Positions 48,067-56,878 of a stretch of 64,000 nt of DNA are shown here, piece after piece. The translations under genes and the position numbers were made by a program. Where the stretch lies: assembly GCA_036554945.1 (NCBI GenBank), contig DATBMH010000069.1:3102-67101 (forward strand), written 5' to 3'. Every line of letters begins with the position of its first letter. Position 1 is the first letter of the stretch. Source of the DNA: JACDAN01 sp036554945. Its GTDB lineage: Bacteria; Actinomycetota; Thermoleophilia; Gaiellales; Gaiellaceae. Below the pieces are notes generated by a model. It was not told the origin of the DNA and did not search any database. It saw nothing but the letters and a program-made list of their open reading frames with translations.

Positions 48067-48897
48067 CTAACGACGGGCCGTGTAGGGCGGCAGCGTGATC
48101 CGCACCGCGGTTCCGCCGTCGTCGGAGCTGTGGTCGACCTCGACGTTGCCCTGGATCGATCGCGCCCGTTCGGCCAGCGCCTCGAACACGCGTCGCCGCC
48201 GCTCGCCGGAGCCGTCGTCGGTGATCACCGTCTCGACCGCGCCGCCGTTCACCTCGCCGATCGCGACCGAGATGCGCGTCGGCGGCCCACGCCGGATCGC
48301 GGCGTCGAGGGACTCGCGGATCATCTGGTAGAGGACGATCTGGGCCCGGTCGGCGAGCGCGCCGCCTGCGTCGACGTCGAGGTCGACGCGCACGCGGTGC
48401 GACACCTCGACCTGGTCGGCGAGCGCCTGCACGGCCGGCCCGAAGCCCTGGTCGCGCAGCACGACCGGCTCGAGGGCGAACGAGAGGTCGCGCAGCTCCC
48501 GGATGGTCTCCCGCTGCCGGGCGACGGCCTTCGCGAGCACCTCCTTCGCCGCGTCGACGTCGCCGCGGTCGATCGCGTCCACGACCCCGTCGAGCATCAG
48601 CGCGATCCCGGACATGGACTGGACCGGGACGTCGTGGAGGAAGAGCGCGAGGCGGCGCCGCTCGTCCTGCTCGGCGGCGATCAGCTGGTCGGACAGGCGC
48701 GCCCGCTCGGCCTCCTGCTCCTGCCGGCGGAGGAGCAGCGCGGCCAGCGCGGCCGCGGCGAGGACTGCGATGCCCAGGGCTGCGAAGGCGAGCACCTCGA
48801 GATCGGTGATGACGCCGAGCAGCACGACGATCGCCGCCGTGGCGACGACGCCGACGAGGAACGTCGCCCTAGTCGATGATCGCTTCGCGAAGCGCAA
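48067..48897 (-). CDS. NarL-type sensor histidine kinase with degenerate ATPase N box
   Basis: 276 residues. Two N-terminal helices (ATFLVGVVATAAIVVLLGVI, LAFAALGIAVLAAAALAALLL), a HisKA_3 dimerisation helix with phospho-His in RRRLALFLHDVPVQSMSGI, and a short HATPase region. The N box reads QMIRESLDAAIRRG without the usual Asn, and G1 reads DDGSGERRR, so ATP binding may be weak or altered. Probably partner of the downstream-encoded regulator. TTG 48897 start, inside the regulator gene by 29 nt. Confidence 0.83.
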   Translation of the reverse strand: MRFAKRSSTRATFLVGVVATAAIVVLLGVITDLEVLAFAALGIAVLAAAALAALLLRRQEQEAERARLSDQLIAAEQDERRRLALFLHDVPVQSMSGIALMLDGVVDAIDRGDVDAAKEVLAKAVARQRETIRELRDLSFALEPVVLRDQGFGPAVQALADQVEVSHRVRVDLDVDAGGALADRAQIVLYQMIRESLDAAIRRGPPTRISVAIGEVNGGAVETVITDDGSGERRRRVFEALAERARSIQGNVEVDHSSDDGGTAVRITLPPYTARR

Positions 48898-49516
48898 TGG
48901 CCACCGCGTGCGTCCGCGTGTCGGCCTCGAGCTTGGTGAGGATGTGGCGCACGTGGCTCTTCACGGTCTCCTGGCTGATGAAGAGCCGGGCAGCCACGTC
49001 TGCGTTCGACATGCCGTCGGCGAGGAGCTGGAGGATCTCCCGCTCGCGTCCGGTGAGCATGTCGTCGCCCTTGCCGGGGAGGAACGCCGGCATCAGCGCG
49101 GGGTCGACGTACCCGTCGCCCGCCGCGATCTTCTCGATCGCCTTCACGAGCGTCTGGTGCGGCGCCTCCTTGAGGATGTAGCCCTTCGCGCCGGACTCCA
49201 GGCCGCGACTGAGGAGGCTGCGCTCGCTGTAGGCCGTGAAGATGAGGACGGCCGTCTCCGGGACCTTTTCGCTCAGGTGCTTCGTCGCCTCCAGGCCGTC
49301 CATGCCCGGCATGCGCACGTCCATGATCACGACGTGGGGCTTCCGGCGCTCGGCGAGCGAGACGGCGGACGCGCCGTCGGACGCCTCGCCGATCACACGG
49401 ATGTGTGGCGCGCGCGACAGCGACAGCCGCAGGCCCTCACGGACGACCTCGTGGTCGTCGACGATCAGGCAGGTGATCTCGGGGCGGCCGTCGTCACCGC
49501 TGTTGTCCTCAGCCAC
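48869..49516 (-). CDS. NarL/LuxR-family response regulator
   Basis: 215 residues. Receiver TCLIVDDHEVVREGLRLSL, phospho-Asp in VVIMDVRMPGMDGLEA, Thr/Lys in LIFTAYSE and YILKEAP; LuxR-type HTH LTGREREILQLLADGMSNADVAARLFISQETVKSHVRHIL. Pairs with the following kinase gene on the same strand (29-nt overlap). GTG 49516. Confidence 0.95.
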   Translation of the reverse strand: MAEDNSGDDGRPEITCLIVDDHEVVREGLRLSLSRAPHIRVIGEASDGASAVSLAERRKPHVVIMDVRMPGMDGLEATKHLSEKVPETAVLIFTAYSERSLLSRGLESGAKGYILKEAPHQTLVKAIEKIAAGDGYVDPALMPAFLPGKGDDMLTGREREILQLLADGMSNADVAARLFISQETVKSHVRHILTKLEADTRTHAVAIALREAIID

Positions 49517-49563
49517 GGGCGTGGAATTCTAGGCGTCCGGCAGGAACTCCTGTACAGCGGGGA

Positions 49564-50460
49564 TTACACCGCAAGCTGCAGCTGCTCCTCGCCCTGGGTG
49601 CCGTCGAGCCGGATTCTCCGGCGATCGCGGACCCCGAGCTCCTTCGCGAGCGCGGAGACCTGCCGCCGGACCGGCTCGGACTCTGCCTTCGGGAGGTACG
49701 AGCGGTCCCCGTAGAGCTCCAGGTACCGCGGCAGCTGCCCGGGGAAATCCTCGGCCAGGTGCTCGAGGAAGTGCTCGCGGGTCCCGGGCCGCAGGTTGAG
49801 GATGTTCGTCCAGACGCCGGTCGCGCCCGCCGCTCGCGCGGCCTTGACGACCTCGCGCAGCTGCTCGGGACGGTCCGAGATCCCGGGCAAGATCGGCGCC
49901 ATCCCGACACCGACCTTGATCCCGGCGTCCACCAGCGTGGTCAAGGCCCGCAGCCGCTGGCGCGGGTGCGCCGTGCTCGGCTCGGTCTTGCGCCAGACCT
50001 CCTCGTCCAGCGTCGGGATCGAGAAGGTGATCCCGACGTTCGCGCGGCGCGCCGCCTCGGCAAGGACGTCCACGTCACGGACGATCATCGGCCCGCGCGT
50101 GATCAGCTGGAACGGGTTCGAGAAGTCGGCCAGCGCCTGCAGGCAGCCACGGGTGAGCCGGTAGCGCCCCTCGGCGGGCTGGTATGGGTCGGTCGCGGCC
50201 CCGATCGCCACCGACTCGCCCTCCCAGGACGACCGTCCGAGCTCCTTGCGCAGCACCTCGGCCACGTTCGTCTTCACGCGGATGGAGGTGCCGTACCGGT
50301 CGTCCGACGGCCGGTCGGCACGCCGCTCGAACGCCCGCACGTAGCAGAACGTGCACCGGTGGACGCAGCCCATGTACGGGTTCAGCGACCACGAGAACCC
50401 CATCCCCTTGACGCGGTTCAACGCGCTCCGGCAGGGCTCCTCGCGGTACTCGACGCCCAT
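49564..50460 (-). CDS. radical SAM protein, SplB/Rv2578c-like
   Basis: 298 residues. EYREEPCRSALNRVKGMGFSWSLNPYMGC, iron-sulfur motif CVHRCTFCYVRAF (CxxxCxxC), IGAATDPYQPAEGRYRLTRGCL, ITRGPMIVRDVDVL, FSIPTLDEEVWRKTEPSTAHPRQRL and VGMAPILPGISDRPEQL, all typical of the DNA repair photolyase-like radical SAM family. The substrate of this group is unproven. ATG 50460 follows TATAGT (complement of 50467-50472) by six bases. Confidence 0.92.
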   Translation of the reverse strand: MGVEYREEPCRSALNRVKGMGFSWSLNPYMGCVHRCTFCYVRAFERRADRPSDDRYGTSIRVKTNVAEVLRKELGRSSWEGESVAIGAATDPYQPAEGRYRLTRGCLQALADFSNPFQLITRGPMIVRDVDVLAEAARRANVGITFSIPTLDEEVWRKTEPSTAHPRQRLRALTTLVDAGIKVGVGMAPILPGISDRPEQLREVVKAARAAGATGVWTNILNLRPGTREHFLEHLAEDFPGQLPRYLELYGDRSYLPKAESEPVRRQVSALAKELGVRDRRRIRLDGTQGEEQLQLAV

Positions 50461-50466
50461 CCCGGC

Positions 50467-50514
50467 ACTATAGAACAGACGTTCGCCTTGCATCGTCCGG
50501 GACGTTTCTATACT
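50467..50514. promoter_or_regulatory. divergent promoters, radical SAM gene and CNNM gene
   Basis: Minus strand: TATAGT (complement of 50467-50472) six bases before the radical SAM ATG. Plus strand: TTGCAT (50488-50493), 15-nt spacer and TATACT (50509-50514), then a 56-nt leader to GTG 50571. The two genes differ in leader type: near-leaderless versus leadered. Confidence 0.6.
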
Positions 50515-50570
50515 TCGAGGACTTCCTTGGACGACGACCGACCGCCCAGTACTCACGCCCGAGGTCGGGC

Positions 50571-51875
50571 GTGAGCGACCTCCTCCGAATCGTCGTGGTT
50601 CTCCTGCTCGTGCTGGGGAACGCGATCTTCGTTGCCGCCGAGTACGCGCTCGTCACCGCGCGGCGTACACGCCTGCAGGAGCTCGCCGACCAGGGCCGTG
50701 CCGGCGCCGCCCACGCGCTCCAGCTCATGGACAACCCGGTGCGGTTCATCAGCACCGTGCAGGTCGGGATCACGATCGCCGGCATCGCGATGGGCGCCAT
50801 CGGCCAGCCGCTCGTCCAGGACTGGTTCACCTTCGTCGAGTCGGACACGGTCGCGTTCCTGATCGCGTTCTTCCTCCTGACCTACCTCAGCGTCTCGCTC
50901 GGCGAGCTCGTCCCGAAGGCGATCGCGCTGCAGCGCGCCGAGCGTCTCGCGATCACGCTCGCCTGGCCGATCGACCTCCTGGGCCGCGTCACGCATCCGC
51001 TCGTCTGGCTGCTCCAGACCTCGGCGAACTTCGTCGTCCGGCTGTTCGGGATCCAGCCGGCGCCGGCAGGCGTCGTCGTCCAGACCCGCGAGGACGTGCG
51101 CGCCTTCGTGGCCGAGGCCGGCGAGACCGGCATCGTCGAGGGGGTCGAGCACGAGGTCCTCTATCGCGCCTTCAAGTTCGCCGAGAAGGAGGCGCACGAC
51201 GTGATGGTCCACCGCCCCGAGGTGGTGGCGATCTCGGTCGATCTGCCGCCGCGGGAGTGCCTCGCCGCCGTCGTCAACTCGCCGTACACGCGGTATCCCG
51301 CCTACGAGGAGTCGCTCGACCACATCGACGGGATCCTCCACGTCCGCGACCTGTTCTCGGCGCTCTACGAGAAGGGGATCGACAACGTCGTCATCAAGGA
51401 GCTGCTGCGGAAGCCCTACTTCGTGCCCGAGACGAAGGACCTCGCAGCGCTGCTGACCGAGTTCCGCCAGCAGAACCAGCACATGGCGATCGTCGTCGAC
51501 GAGTACGGCTCGATGCAGGGGATCGTCACGCTGGAGGACCTGCTCGAGGAGATCGTCGGCGAGATCGAGGACGAGTACGACCTTCCGGACGAGTCGCTCG
51601 AGCGCCTCGACGAGCGCCGCATCCGCGTCCACGGGACGTTCCCGATCGACGATTTCAACGAGCAGTTCCAGCTCGGGATGCCCGACGCCGACTACCACAC
51701 GCTGGCCGGCTTCGTCTTCGGCCAGCTGGGCCGGGCGCCGGAGCCGGGCGACGAGACCGACTGGAACGGCCTCCGCTTCAAGGTGATCGAGGTGGAGGGG
51801 ACCCGCATCGAGAAGCTCGAAGTCGAGTTCCTCGGGCACGAGGAGGTCGAGGCGGCCTCCGCGGAGTCGGTCTGA
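50571..51875 (+). CDS. CNNM/CorC-type (HlyC/CorC) membrane protein with CBS domains
   Basis: 434 residues. DUF21/CNNM membrane domain (IVVVLLLVLGNAIFVAAEYALV, ISTVQVGITIAGIAMGAIGQPLV, LIAFFLLTYLSVSLGELVPKAIAL), a pair of CBS domains (VMVHRPEVVAISVDLPPRE and MAIVVDEYGSMQGIVTLEDLLEEIVGEIEDEYD) and a CorC_HlyC transporter-associated domain (RIRVHGTFPIDDFNEQFQLG). Family members handle Mg2+ (or Na+/Mg2+ exchange); the hemolysin label is historical. GTG 50571; stop overlaps recG. Confidence 0.93.
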   Translation: MSDLLRIVVVLLLVLGNAIFVAAEYALVTARRTRLQELADQGRAGAAHALQLMDNPVRFISTVQVGITIAGIAMGAIGQPLVQDWFTFVESDTVAFLIAFFLLTYLSVSLGELVPKAIALQRAERLAITLAWPIDLLGRVTHPLVWLLQTSANFVVRLFGIQPAPAGVVVQTREDVRAFVAEAGETGIVEGVEHEVLYRAFKFAEKEAHDVMVHRPEVVAISVDLPPRECLAAVVNSPYTRYPAYEESLDHIDGILHVRDLFSALYEKGIDNVVIKELLRKPYFVPETKDLAALLTEFRQQNQHMAIVVDEYGSMQGIVTLEDLLEEIVGEIEDEYDLPDESLERLDERRIRVHGTFPIDDFNEQFQLGMPDADYHTLAGFVFGQLGRAPEPGDETDWNGLRFKVIEVEGTRIEKLEVEFLGHEEVEAASAESV

Positions 51876-53923
51876 CCCCGCTGCGCGGCTTCGCGGGCGC
51901 TCCGTCGCCTCCGACCTGGCCGCGCCTCCCCGGAACGCCGCGGCCCGAGCGGCTGGACCTCGGGCTCGACACGCTCGACGGCGTCGGCCCGACCGTGAAG
52001 AAGCGGCTCGCGGCTCTCGGCCTGCGCACGATCGGCGACGCGCTCGGCTACCGGCCCCGCCGCTACGAGCCGGCCGCGCCCGAGCTGGCGATCGCCGACC
52101 TGTTCGGCGAGGACGAGGCGGCGATCGCCGGCGAGGTGCTGAGCGTCCGCGTCCAGCGGGCGCGGCGGCTGCAGCTCGTCAAGGCACGGGTCGCCGACGA
52201 GAGCGGGGAGATCACCGCAGTCTGGTTCAACCAGGCGTGGCTCAAGGACCGGCTCCAGCCGGGTACGCGGGTCCGGCTGCGCGGGAACCTCAAGGGGAGC
52301 GAGTTCACGGTCCGCTCGTACGACGTGAACGGCGTCGCCGCGACGGCCGACTTCGCACCGGTCTACCCGGCCAGCGAGGAGATCACCGTCAAGAAGCTCC
52401 GCGAGGTCGTCGGCAAGGCGCTCGCGTACGCCGGTGACGTCGTCGACCCGCTTCCCGCAGTCATCAAGGCGCGCGAGCGGCTGCCGGGCCGGGGCGACGC
52501 GCTGGTCGCGCTCCACCGGCCGTCGAGCGAGGACGAGGGGGAGCGGGCGCGCCGGCGGCTTGCCTTCGACGAGCTGCTCGCGCTCCAGGTCGGGCTCGCG
52601 CGCCGCAGGGAGGGCCGGGACGAGGAGCGCGCGCCGTCGCTCGGCCAGCCCGGGGAGCTCGTTCACCGCTATCGAGAGATCCTCCCGTTCACGCTGACGC
52701 CAAGCCAGGACAGCGCGATCGGCGAGATCGACGGGGACCTCGCCGGCGAGCGGCCGATGGAGCGCCTGCTCCAGGGCGACGTCGGGTCGGGGAAGACCGT
52801 CGTCGCGCTCTACGCGCTGCTCCGCGCCGTCGAGGCGGAGAGGCGCGGCGCGCTGATGGCGCCGACCGAGACCCTCGCCGAGCAGCACTTCCTCACCATC
52901 GAGCCGCTCTGCACCCAGCTCGGCGTCCCGGTGGCGCTGCTCACGCGCTCGGTGAAGCACGACGTCGGCGCCGCGCAGATCGTGGTCGGGACGCACGCGC
53001 TCATCCAGGAGGGCGTCGAGCTCGGGGAGCTCGGGGTCGCGGTCGTGGACGAGCAGCACCGGTTCGGCGTCGAGCAGCGGGCGGCCCTCACGACCGGCCG
53101 CCGGCCGCACGTCCTGCACATGACGGCCACGCCGATCCCCCGCACGCTCGCGCTGACCGTCTACGGCGACCTCTCGGTCACCGAGATCGCGAAGCCGCCC
53201 GCGAACCGGAAGCCGATCGAGACGGCGTGGGTGACCGAGGAGCGCTCGAGTGCGGCGTACCAGCGGCTTCGGAAGCACCTCGACGCGGGCCGCCAGGCCT
53301 ACGTCGTCTGCCCGCTGATCGAGGAGAGCGAGACCTCGCTCGCGCGCGCTGCCGAGCGGGAGGCGGAGCGACTCCGGAAGGGCGAGCTGCGCGGCTACCG
53401 GGTCGGGCTCCTCCACGGCCGGCTCCGGCCCGACGAGCGCCGCGAGCTGATGGCCCAGTTCAAGGCGGCAGAGCTGGACGTCCTCGTCGCGACGACGGTG
53501 ATCGAGGTCGGCGTCGACGTCCCGAACGCGACGATCATGATCGTCCAGGAGGCGGACCGGTTCGGCCTCGCGCAGCTCCACCAGCTGCGCGGGCGCGTGG
53601 GGCGTGGGGCGGAGCAGTCGTACTGCCTGCTCATCTCGCGCCCGAAGGAGGAGCTGACGGACGCCGCCCACGCGCGGCTGGAGGCGCTCGTGCGGAGCAC
53701 CGACGGCTTCGAGCTCGCCGAGGTCGACCTCGAGCTCCGCGGCGAGGGCCAGCTGCTCGGCACCAGGCAGGCCGGCCTCTCGGAGTTCCGGTTCACGCGC
53801 CTGCGCGCCGACCGCGACCTGCTCGAGCGTGCGCGGGAGGTCGCGGAGGAGCTCGTCGACTACGAGGGGCCGCTGAACGACGACGTCGACCGGCTCTTCG
53901 CCGACCGCGAACCGACGGCGTGA
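51872..53923 (+). CDS. recG: ATP-dependent DNA helicase RecG, apparent CTG start
   Basis: 683 residues from CTG 51872. Wedge/OB domain (LDGVGPTVKKRLAALGLRTIGDALGYRPRRYE; ITAVWFNQAWLKDRLQPGTRVRLRG) and helicase motifs LLQGDVGSGKTVVALYAL, MAPTETLAEQHF, VVDEQHRFGVEQRAAL, MTATPIPRTLALT, VATTVIEVGVDVPNATIM and QLRGRVGRGAEQSYCLL. RecG remodels stalled forks. The only canonical upstream start (51257) lies 600 nt inside the CNNM gene; the first internal GTG is inside the conserved domain. CTG 51872 overlaps the CNNM stop as CTGA, mimicking ATGA coupling. Confidence 0.92.
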   Translation: MTPLRGFAGAPSPPTWPRLPGTPRPERLDLGLDTLDGVGPTVKKRLAALGLRTIGDALGYRPRRYEPAAPELAIADLFGEDEAAIAGEVLSVRVQRARRLQLVKARVADESGEITAVWFNQAWLKDRLQPGTRVRLRGNLKGSEFTVRSYDVNGVAATADFAPVYPASEEITVKKLREVVGKALAYAGDVVDPLPAVIKARERLPGRGDALVALHRPSSEDEGERARRRLAFDELLALQVGLARRREGRDEERAPSLGQPGELVHRYREILPFTLTPSQDSAIGEIDGDLAGERPMERLLQGDVGSGKTVVALYALLRAVEAERRGALMAPTETLAEQHFLTIEPLCTQLGVPVALLTRSVKHDVGAAQIVVGTHALIQEGVELGELGVAVVDEQHRFGVEQRAALTTGRRPHVLHMTATPIPRTLALTVYGDLSVTEIAKPPANRKPIETAWVTEERSSAAYQRLRKHLDAGRQAYVVCPLIEESETSLARAAEREAERLRKGELRGYRVGLLHGRLRPDERRELMAQFKAAELDVLVATTVIEVGVDVPNATIMIVQEADRFGLAQLHQLRGRVGRGAEQSYCLLISRPKEELTDAAHARLEALVRSTDGFELAEVDLELRGEGQLLGTRQAGLSEFRFTRLRADRDLLERAREVAEELVDYEGPLNDDVDRLFADREPTA

Positions 53924-53930
53924 CCCGGGT

Positions 53931-54025
53931 GCTTGTGTTCCATGTGTCGAGCCGCCGCGCCGGCTCTTCCGTCCCTCACCCTCGGCCGGCTGCCGCCGAC
54001 TGGAAAAGTGGCATGGAACACAAGC
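53931..54025 (+). repeat. 95-bp intergenic element with 14-bp perfect terminal inverted repeats
   Basis: GCTTGTGTTCCATG (53931-53944) and CATGGAACACAAGC (54012-54025) are perfect complements enclosing 67 nt that contain a 6-bp hairpin (GAGCCG/CGGCTC, about 53950-53967). It fills the recG-rsmD gap (53924-54038) and lies 13 nt before rsmD. The arms are AT-richer than the surroundings. Candidates: a miniature inverted-repeat element, a structured leader or a terminator. Confidence 0.68.
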
Positions 54026-54038
54026 TTCGGGCGGCGCG

Positions 54039-54571
54039 GTGAGGATCATCGCCGGCGAGAAGCGGGGCGCCAAGATCGTCGCCCCGAGGGGCCACGACAC
54101 GAGGCCGACCGGCGACCGCGTCCGTGAGGCCGCGTTCAACCTGATCGGCCCGGTCGACGGCGCCTCGGTGCTCGACCTCTTCGCGGGCTCGGGCGCCTAC
54201 GGGCTGGAGGCGCTCTCGCGCGGGGCGGCGTCCGTCGTCTTCGCCGAGGCCGACCAGGCCGCGTTCAACGCGATCCGGTCGAACGTCCAGAAGCTCCGGC
54301 TGACCGGCGCGACGCTCCTCCGCCGCGACGCGATCCAGGTCCTCGCGGAGGAGGCGGCTGCGGGCAGGCGTTACGATCTCGTGCTGCTCGACCCGCCCTA
54401 CCGTATGTATTCCTCGCTGCAAGACCGCATCGCGCTCTACCTTCCTGCCGTGCTCGCGCAGGACGGCCTCGCCGTCGTCGAGACGCACGCGAAGGAGGAT
54501 CCGGAGCTGCCGCTCGAGAAGCGCACGAGCAGGAAGTACGGGTCCGCGCGCCTGACCCTCTTCGAGCACCC

Positions 54572-54575
<4 letters not shown>
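54039..54575 (+). CDS. rsmD: 16S rRNA (guanine966-N2)-methyltransferase
   Basis: 178 residues. RIIAGEKRGAKIVAPRGHDTRPTGDRVREAAFNLI, SAM loop VLDLFAGSGAYGLEALSRGA, VFAEADQAAFNAI and catalytic LVLLDPPYRMY. RsmD methylates G966 during 30S assembly. GTG 54039; overlaps coaD (ATGA), the common rsmD-coaD pair. Confidence 0.95.
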
Positions 54576-55087
<512 letters not shown>

Positions 55088-55097
55088 CATCCAAGTC

Positions 55098-55604
55098 ATG
55101 GACGTCCTCGTTCTCATCGACAAGCTCGACGACCTCGTGCACAACGCGAAGGCGGTCCCGCTGACCGACCAGGTGCGCATCGACCGCGAGGAGATCTACG
55201 AGATCCTCGACCAGATGCGGGCGACGATCCCGGAGGAGATCAAGCAGGCCCGGTGGATCGTCAAGGAGCGCCAGGAGATGCTCGCGGAGGCCAAGCGCGA
55301 GTGCGACCGGATCCTCGGCGAGGCACGGGAGCAGGCGGTCCGCGAGGCCTCGCAGACCGAGATCGTGAAGCTCGCCGAGCGGCAGGCGCAGGAGATCATC
55401 GACGAGTCGCGGCGGCAGGCCCGTGAGACGCGGCTCGAGATGGAGGATTGGGCCGACAGCATCCTCTCGACGCTCGAGGTCAACCTGGACAAGTTCCTCG
55501 GCGCCGTGAAGCGCGGCCGCGAGCGGCTCCACGAACGGTCGCAGGAGACCGTCGTGGCCGGCATCGCCAGCCCCGGCTCCAACGACGACCAGCCGTACGA
55601 GTAG
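55098..55604 (+). CDS. coiled-coil protein between coaD and DUF177
   Basis: 168 residues, almost entirely helical: DVLVLIDKLDDLVHNAKAVPLTDQVRIDREEIYEILDQMR, then a long Glu/Arg coil (IKQARWIVKERQEMLAEAKRECDRIL to RRQARETRLEMEDWADSIL). It corresponds in position and layout to the conserved actinobacterial coaD-neighbour family (Rv2927c-like), related to DivIVA or ATP synthase b-like coils. Function unknown; cytoplasmic. ATG 55098. Confidence 0.87.
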   Translation: MDVLVLIDKLDDLVHNAKAVPLTDQVRIDREEIYEILDQMRATIPEEIKQARWIVKERQEMLAEAKRECDRILGEAREQAVREASQTEIVKLAERQAQEIIDESRRQARETRLEMEDWADSILSTLEVNLDKFLGAVKRGRERLHERSQETVVAGIASPGSNDDQPYE

Positions 55605-55611
55605 CCGGCCG

Positions 55612-56292
55612 GTAGCGGCGCTCTACGACGTCCACGGCAACCCTGCCGCGCTGGACGCCGTCCTCGCGGAGGTCGGAGAGCGCCAGGTCGTCTTCGGCGG
55701 CGACCTCGCGTGGGGGCCCTTCCCGGCCGAGGCGGTCGACCGGATCCGGGAGCTCGACGCGCTCGCGATCCGGGGAAACGCCGACCGGGACCCCGGCGAC
55801 GACTGGGTGCTCGAGCAGCTCGGCGAGGAGCGGGTCGCGTGGCTCCAGTCGCTCCCTCAGCAGCTCGAGCTCGAGATCGACGGGCTCGGACGCGTCCTGT
55901 TCGTCCACGGGTCGCCGCGCAGCGACGAGGAGATGCTGCTGCGGACCGCGACGGACGAGCGCCTCGCGATGATCCTCGGGGGCGTGGAGGCGGACGTGGT
56001 CGTCTGCGGCCACACGCACATGCAGTTCGACCTCCGCCACGGCTCGAAGCGGGTCGTGAACGCCGGCAGCGTCGGGCTCCCGTACGGGCGGGCCGGCGCC
56101 CACTGGGTCGAGCTCGGTCCGGACGTCCGCCACCGCCGTGCGGAGTACGACCCGTCGTCCCTGAGAACCTCGGGGTGGCCGCGCGCGAGCGAGGTGGTGC
56201 CGGTCATCGAGTCGCCGCCGAGCGAGGAGCAGGCGATCGCCGAGTTCGAGGCCCTCATCGCCGAGGGGCGTGACGCTACCCTCATCCAGTGA
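55612..56292 (+). CDS. metallophosphoesterase, no canonical start codon
   Basis: 226 residues if begun at GTA 55612: AALYDVHGNPAALDAVL (metal site DxH), VVFGGDLAWGPFP (GD), IRGNADRD (GN), VLFVHGSPRSDEEML, VVCGHTHMQFD (GHTH) and VVNAGSVGLPYGRAGAHWVEL. This is a calcineurin-like MPP/YfcE-group phosphoesterase. The DxHGN, GGD and GNAD motifs lie upstream of the first canonical start (GTG 55807), and none precedes them in frame. GTA 55612 gives the expected N-terminus. Its end overlaps DUF177 by four bases. Confidence 0.82.
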   Translation, partial: VAALYDVHGNPAALDAVLAEVGERQVVFGGDLAWGPFPAEAVDRIRELDALAIRGNADRDPGDDWVLEQLGEERVAWLQSLPQQLELEIDGLGRVLFVHGSPRSDEEMLLRTATDERLAMILGGVEADVVVCGHTHMQFDLRHGSKRVVNAGSVGLPYGRAGAHWVELGPDVRHRRAEYDPSSLRTSGWPRASEVVPVIESPPSEEQAIAEFEALIAEGRDATLIQ

Positions 56293-56798
56293 CCACGTTC
56301 GACCTCAGACAGGCCAGGCTCCGGCCCGGCGAGGAGCACCGCGACGAGCAGGAGATCGAGCTCGCGCCGTTCGACCTCGGTGGACAGCGGTACCTCCCGG
56401 TGCCCGAGAAGGTGCCCGCCGAGCTCGTGATCAGCCGCGGCTCGAGCGGGACGACCTTCGAGCTGCGCTTCCGCGCCCGGCTCCACGGCCCGTGCGTCCG
56501 CTGCCTGAAGGACGCCGTCGTCGACCTGCCGGTCAGCGCTCGCGAGTACCAGGCGACGAGCCCCGGCGACGCCGAGGAGCTGCGGACGCAGTACGTCGAC
56601 GAGAACCGGCTCGACCTGTCCGCCTGGGCGCGCGACGCCCTGGCGCTCGAGCTGCCGGATCAGATCCTCTGACGCGAGGACTGCGCCGGCCTCTGCGCAG
56701 TCTGCGGCGAGGACCTGAACGAGCGGCCGCACGAGCACGAGCAGGAGCACGGCGACCCACGCTGGGCGGCGCTCGAGGGGCTCCGCGAGCAGCTCTGA
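56289..56798 (+). CDS. DUF177 (YceD-like) protein interrupted by an in-frame TGA at the first zinc-ligand cysteine
   Basis: FDLGGQRYLPVPEKVPAEL, LHGPCVRCLKDAVVDLPVSAREY and WARDALALELPDQIL match DUF177, the protein normally encoded just before rpmF and linked to 23S rRNA metabolism. At 56670-56672 the codon is TGA, but the same frame continues for 41 codons with the typical end of the family: REDCAGLCAVCGEDLNERPHEH and DPRWAALEGLREQL, stopping at 56796-56798. Family members have LC at this point, so TGA stands for TGC (C-x3-C-x3-C-x2-C). Options: selenocysteine, readthrough, a truncated protein (56289-56672) or a sequencing error. Confidence 0.85.
56679..56702 (+). promoter_or_regulatory. perfect hairpin just after the in-frame TGA (possible bSECIS-like element)
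   Basis: GACTGCGC (56679-56686) and GCGCAGTC (56695-56702) form an 8-bp perfect stem with loop CGGCCTCT, starting six bases after the TGA. A G occurs in the first two loop bases about 15 nt after the TGA, near the published spacing for bacterial SECIS hairpins. The repeated TGCGC of the cysteine codons could produce this by chance. Confidence 0.45.
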
Positions 56799-56878
56799 CG
56801 GCACAGCAGTTTTCGAGAAGACAGCGCCGTCGTCGCGAACTAGCGTGGCCTCCGACCACGACCGATCGGAGGAACACG

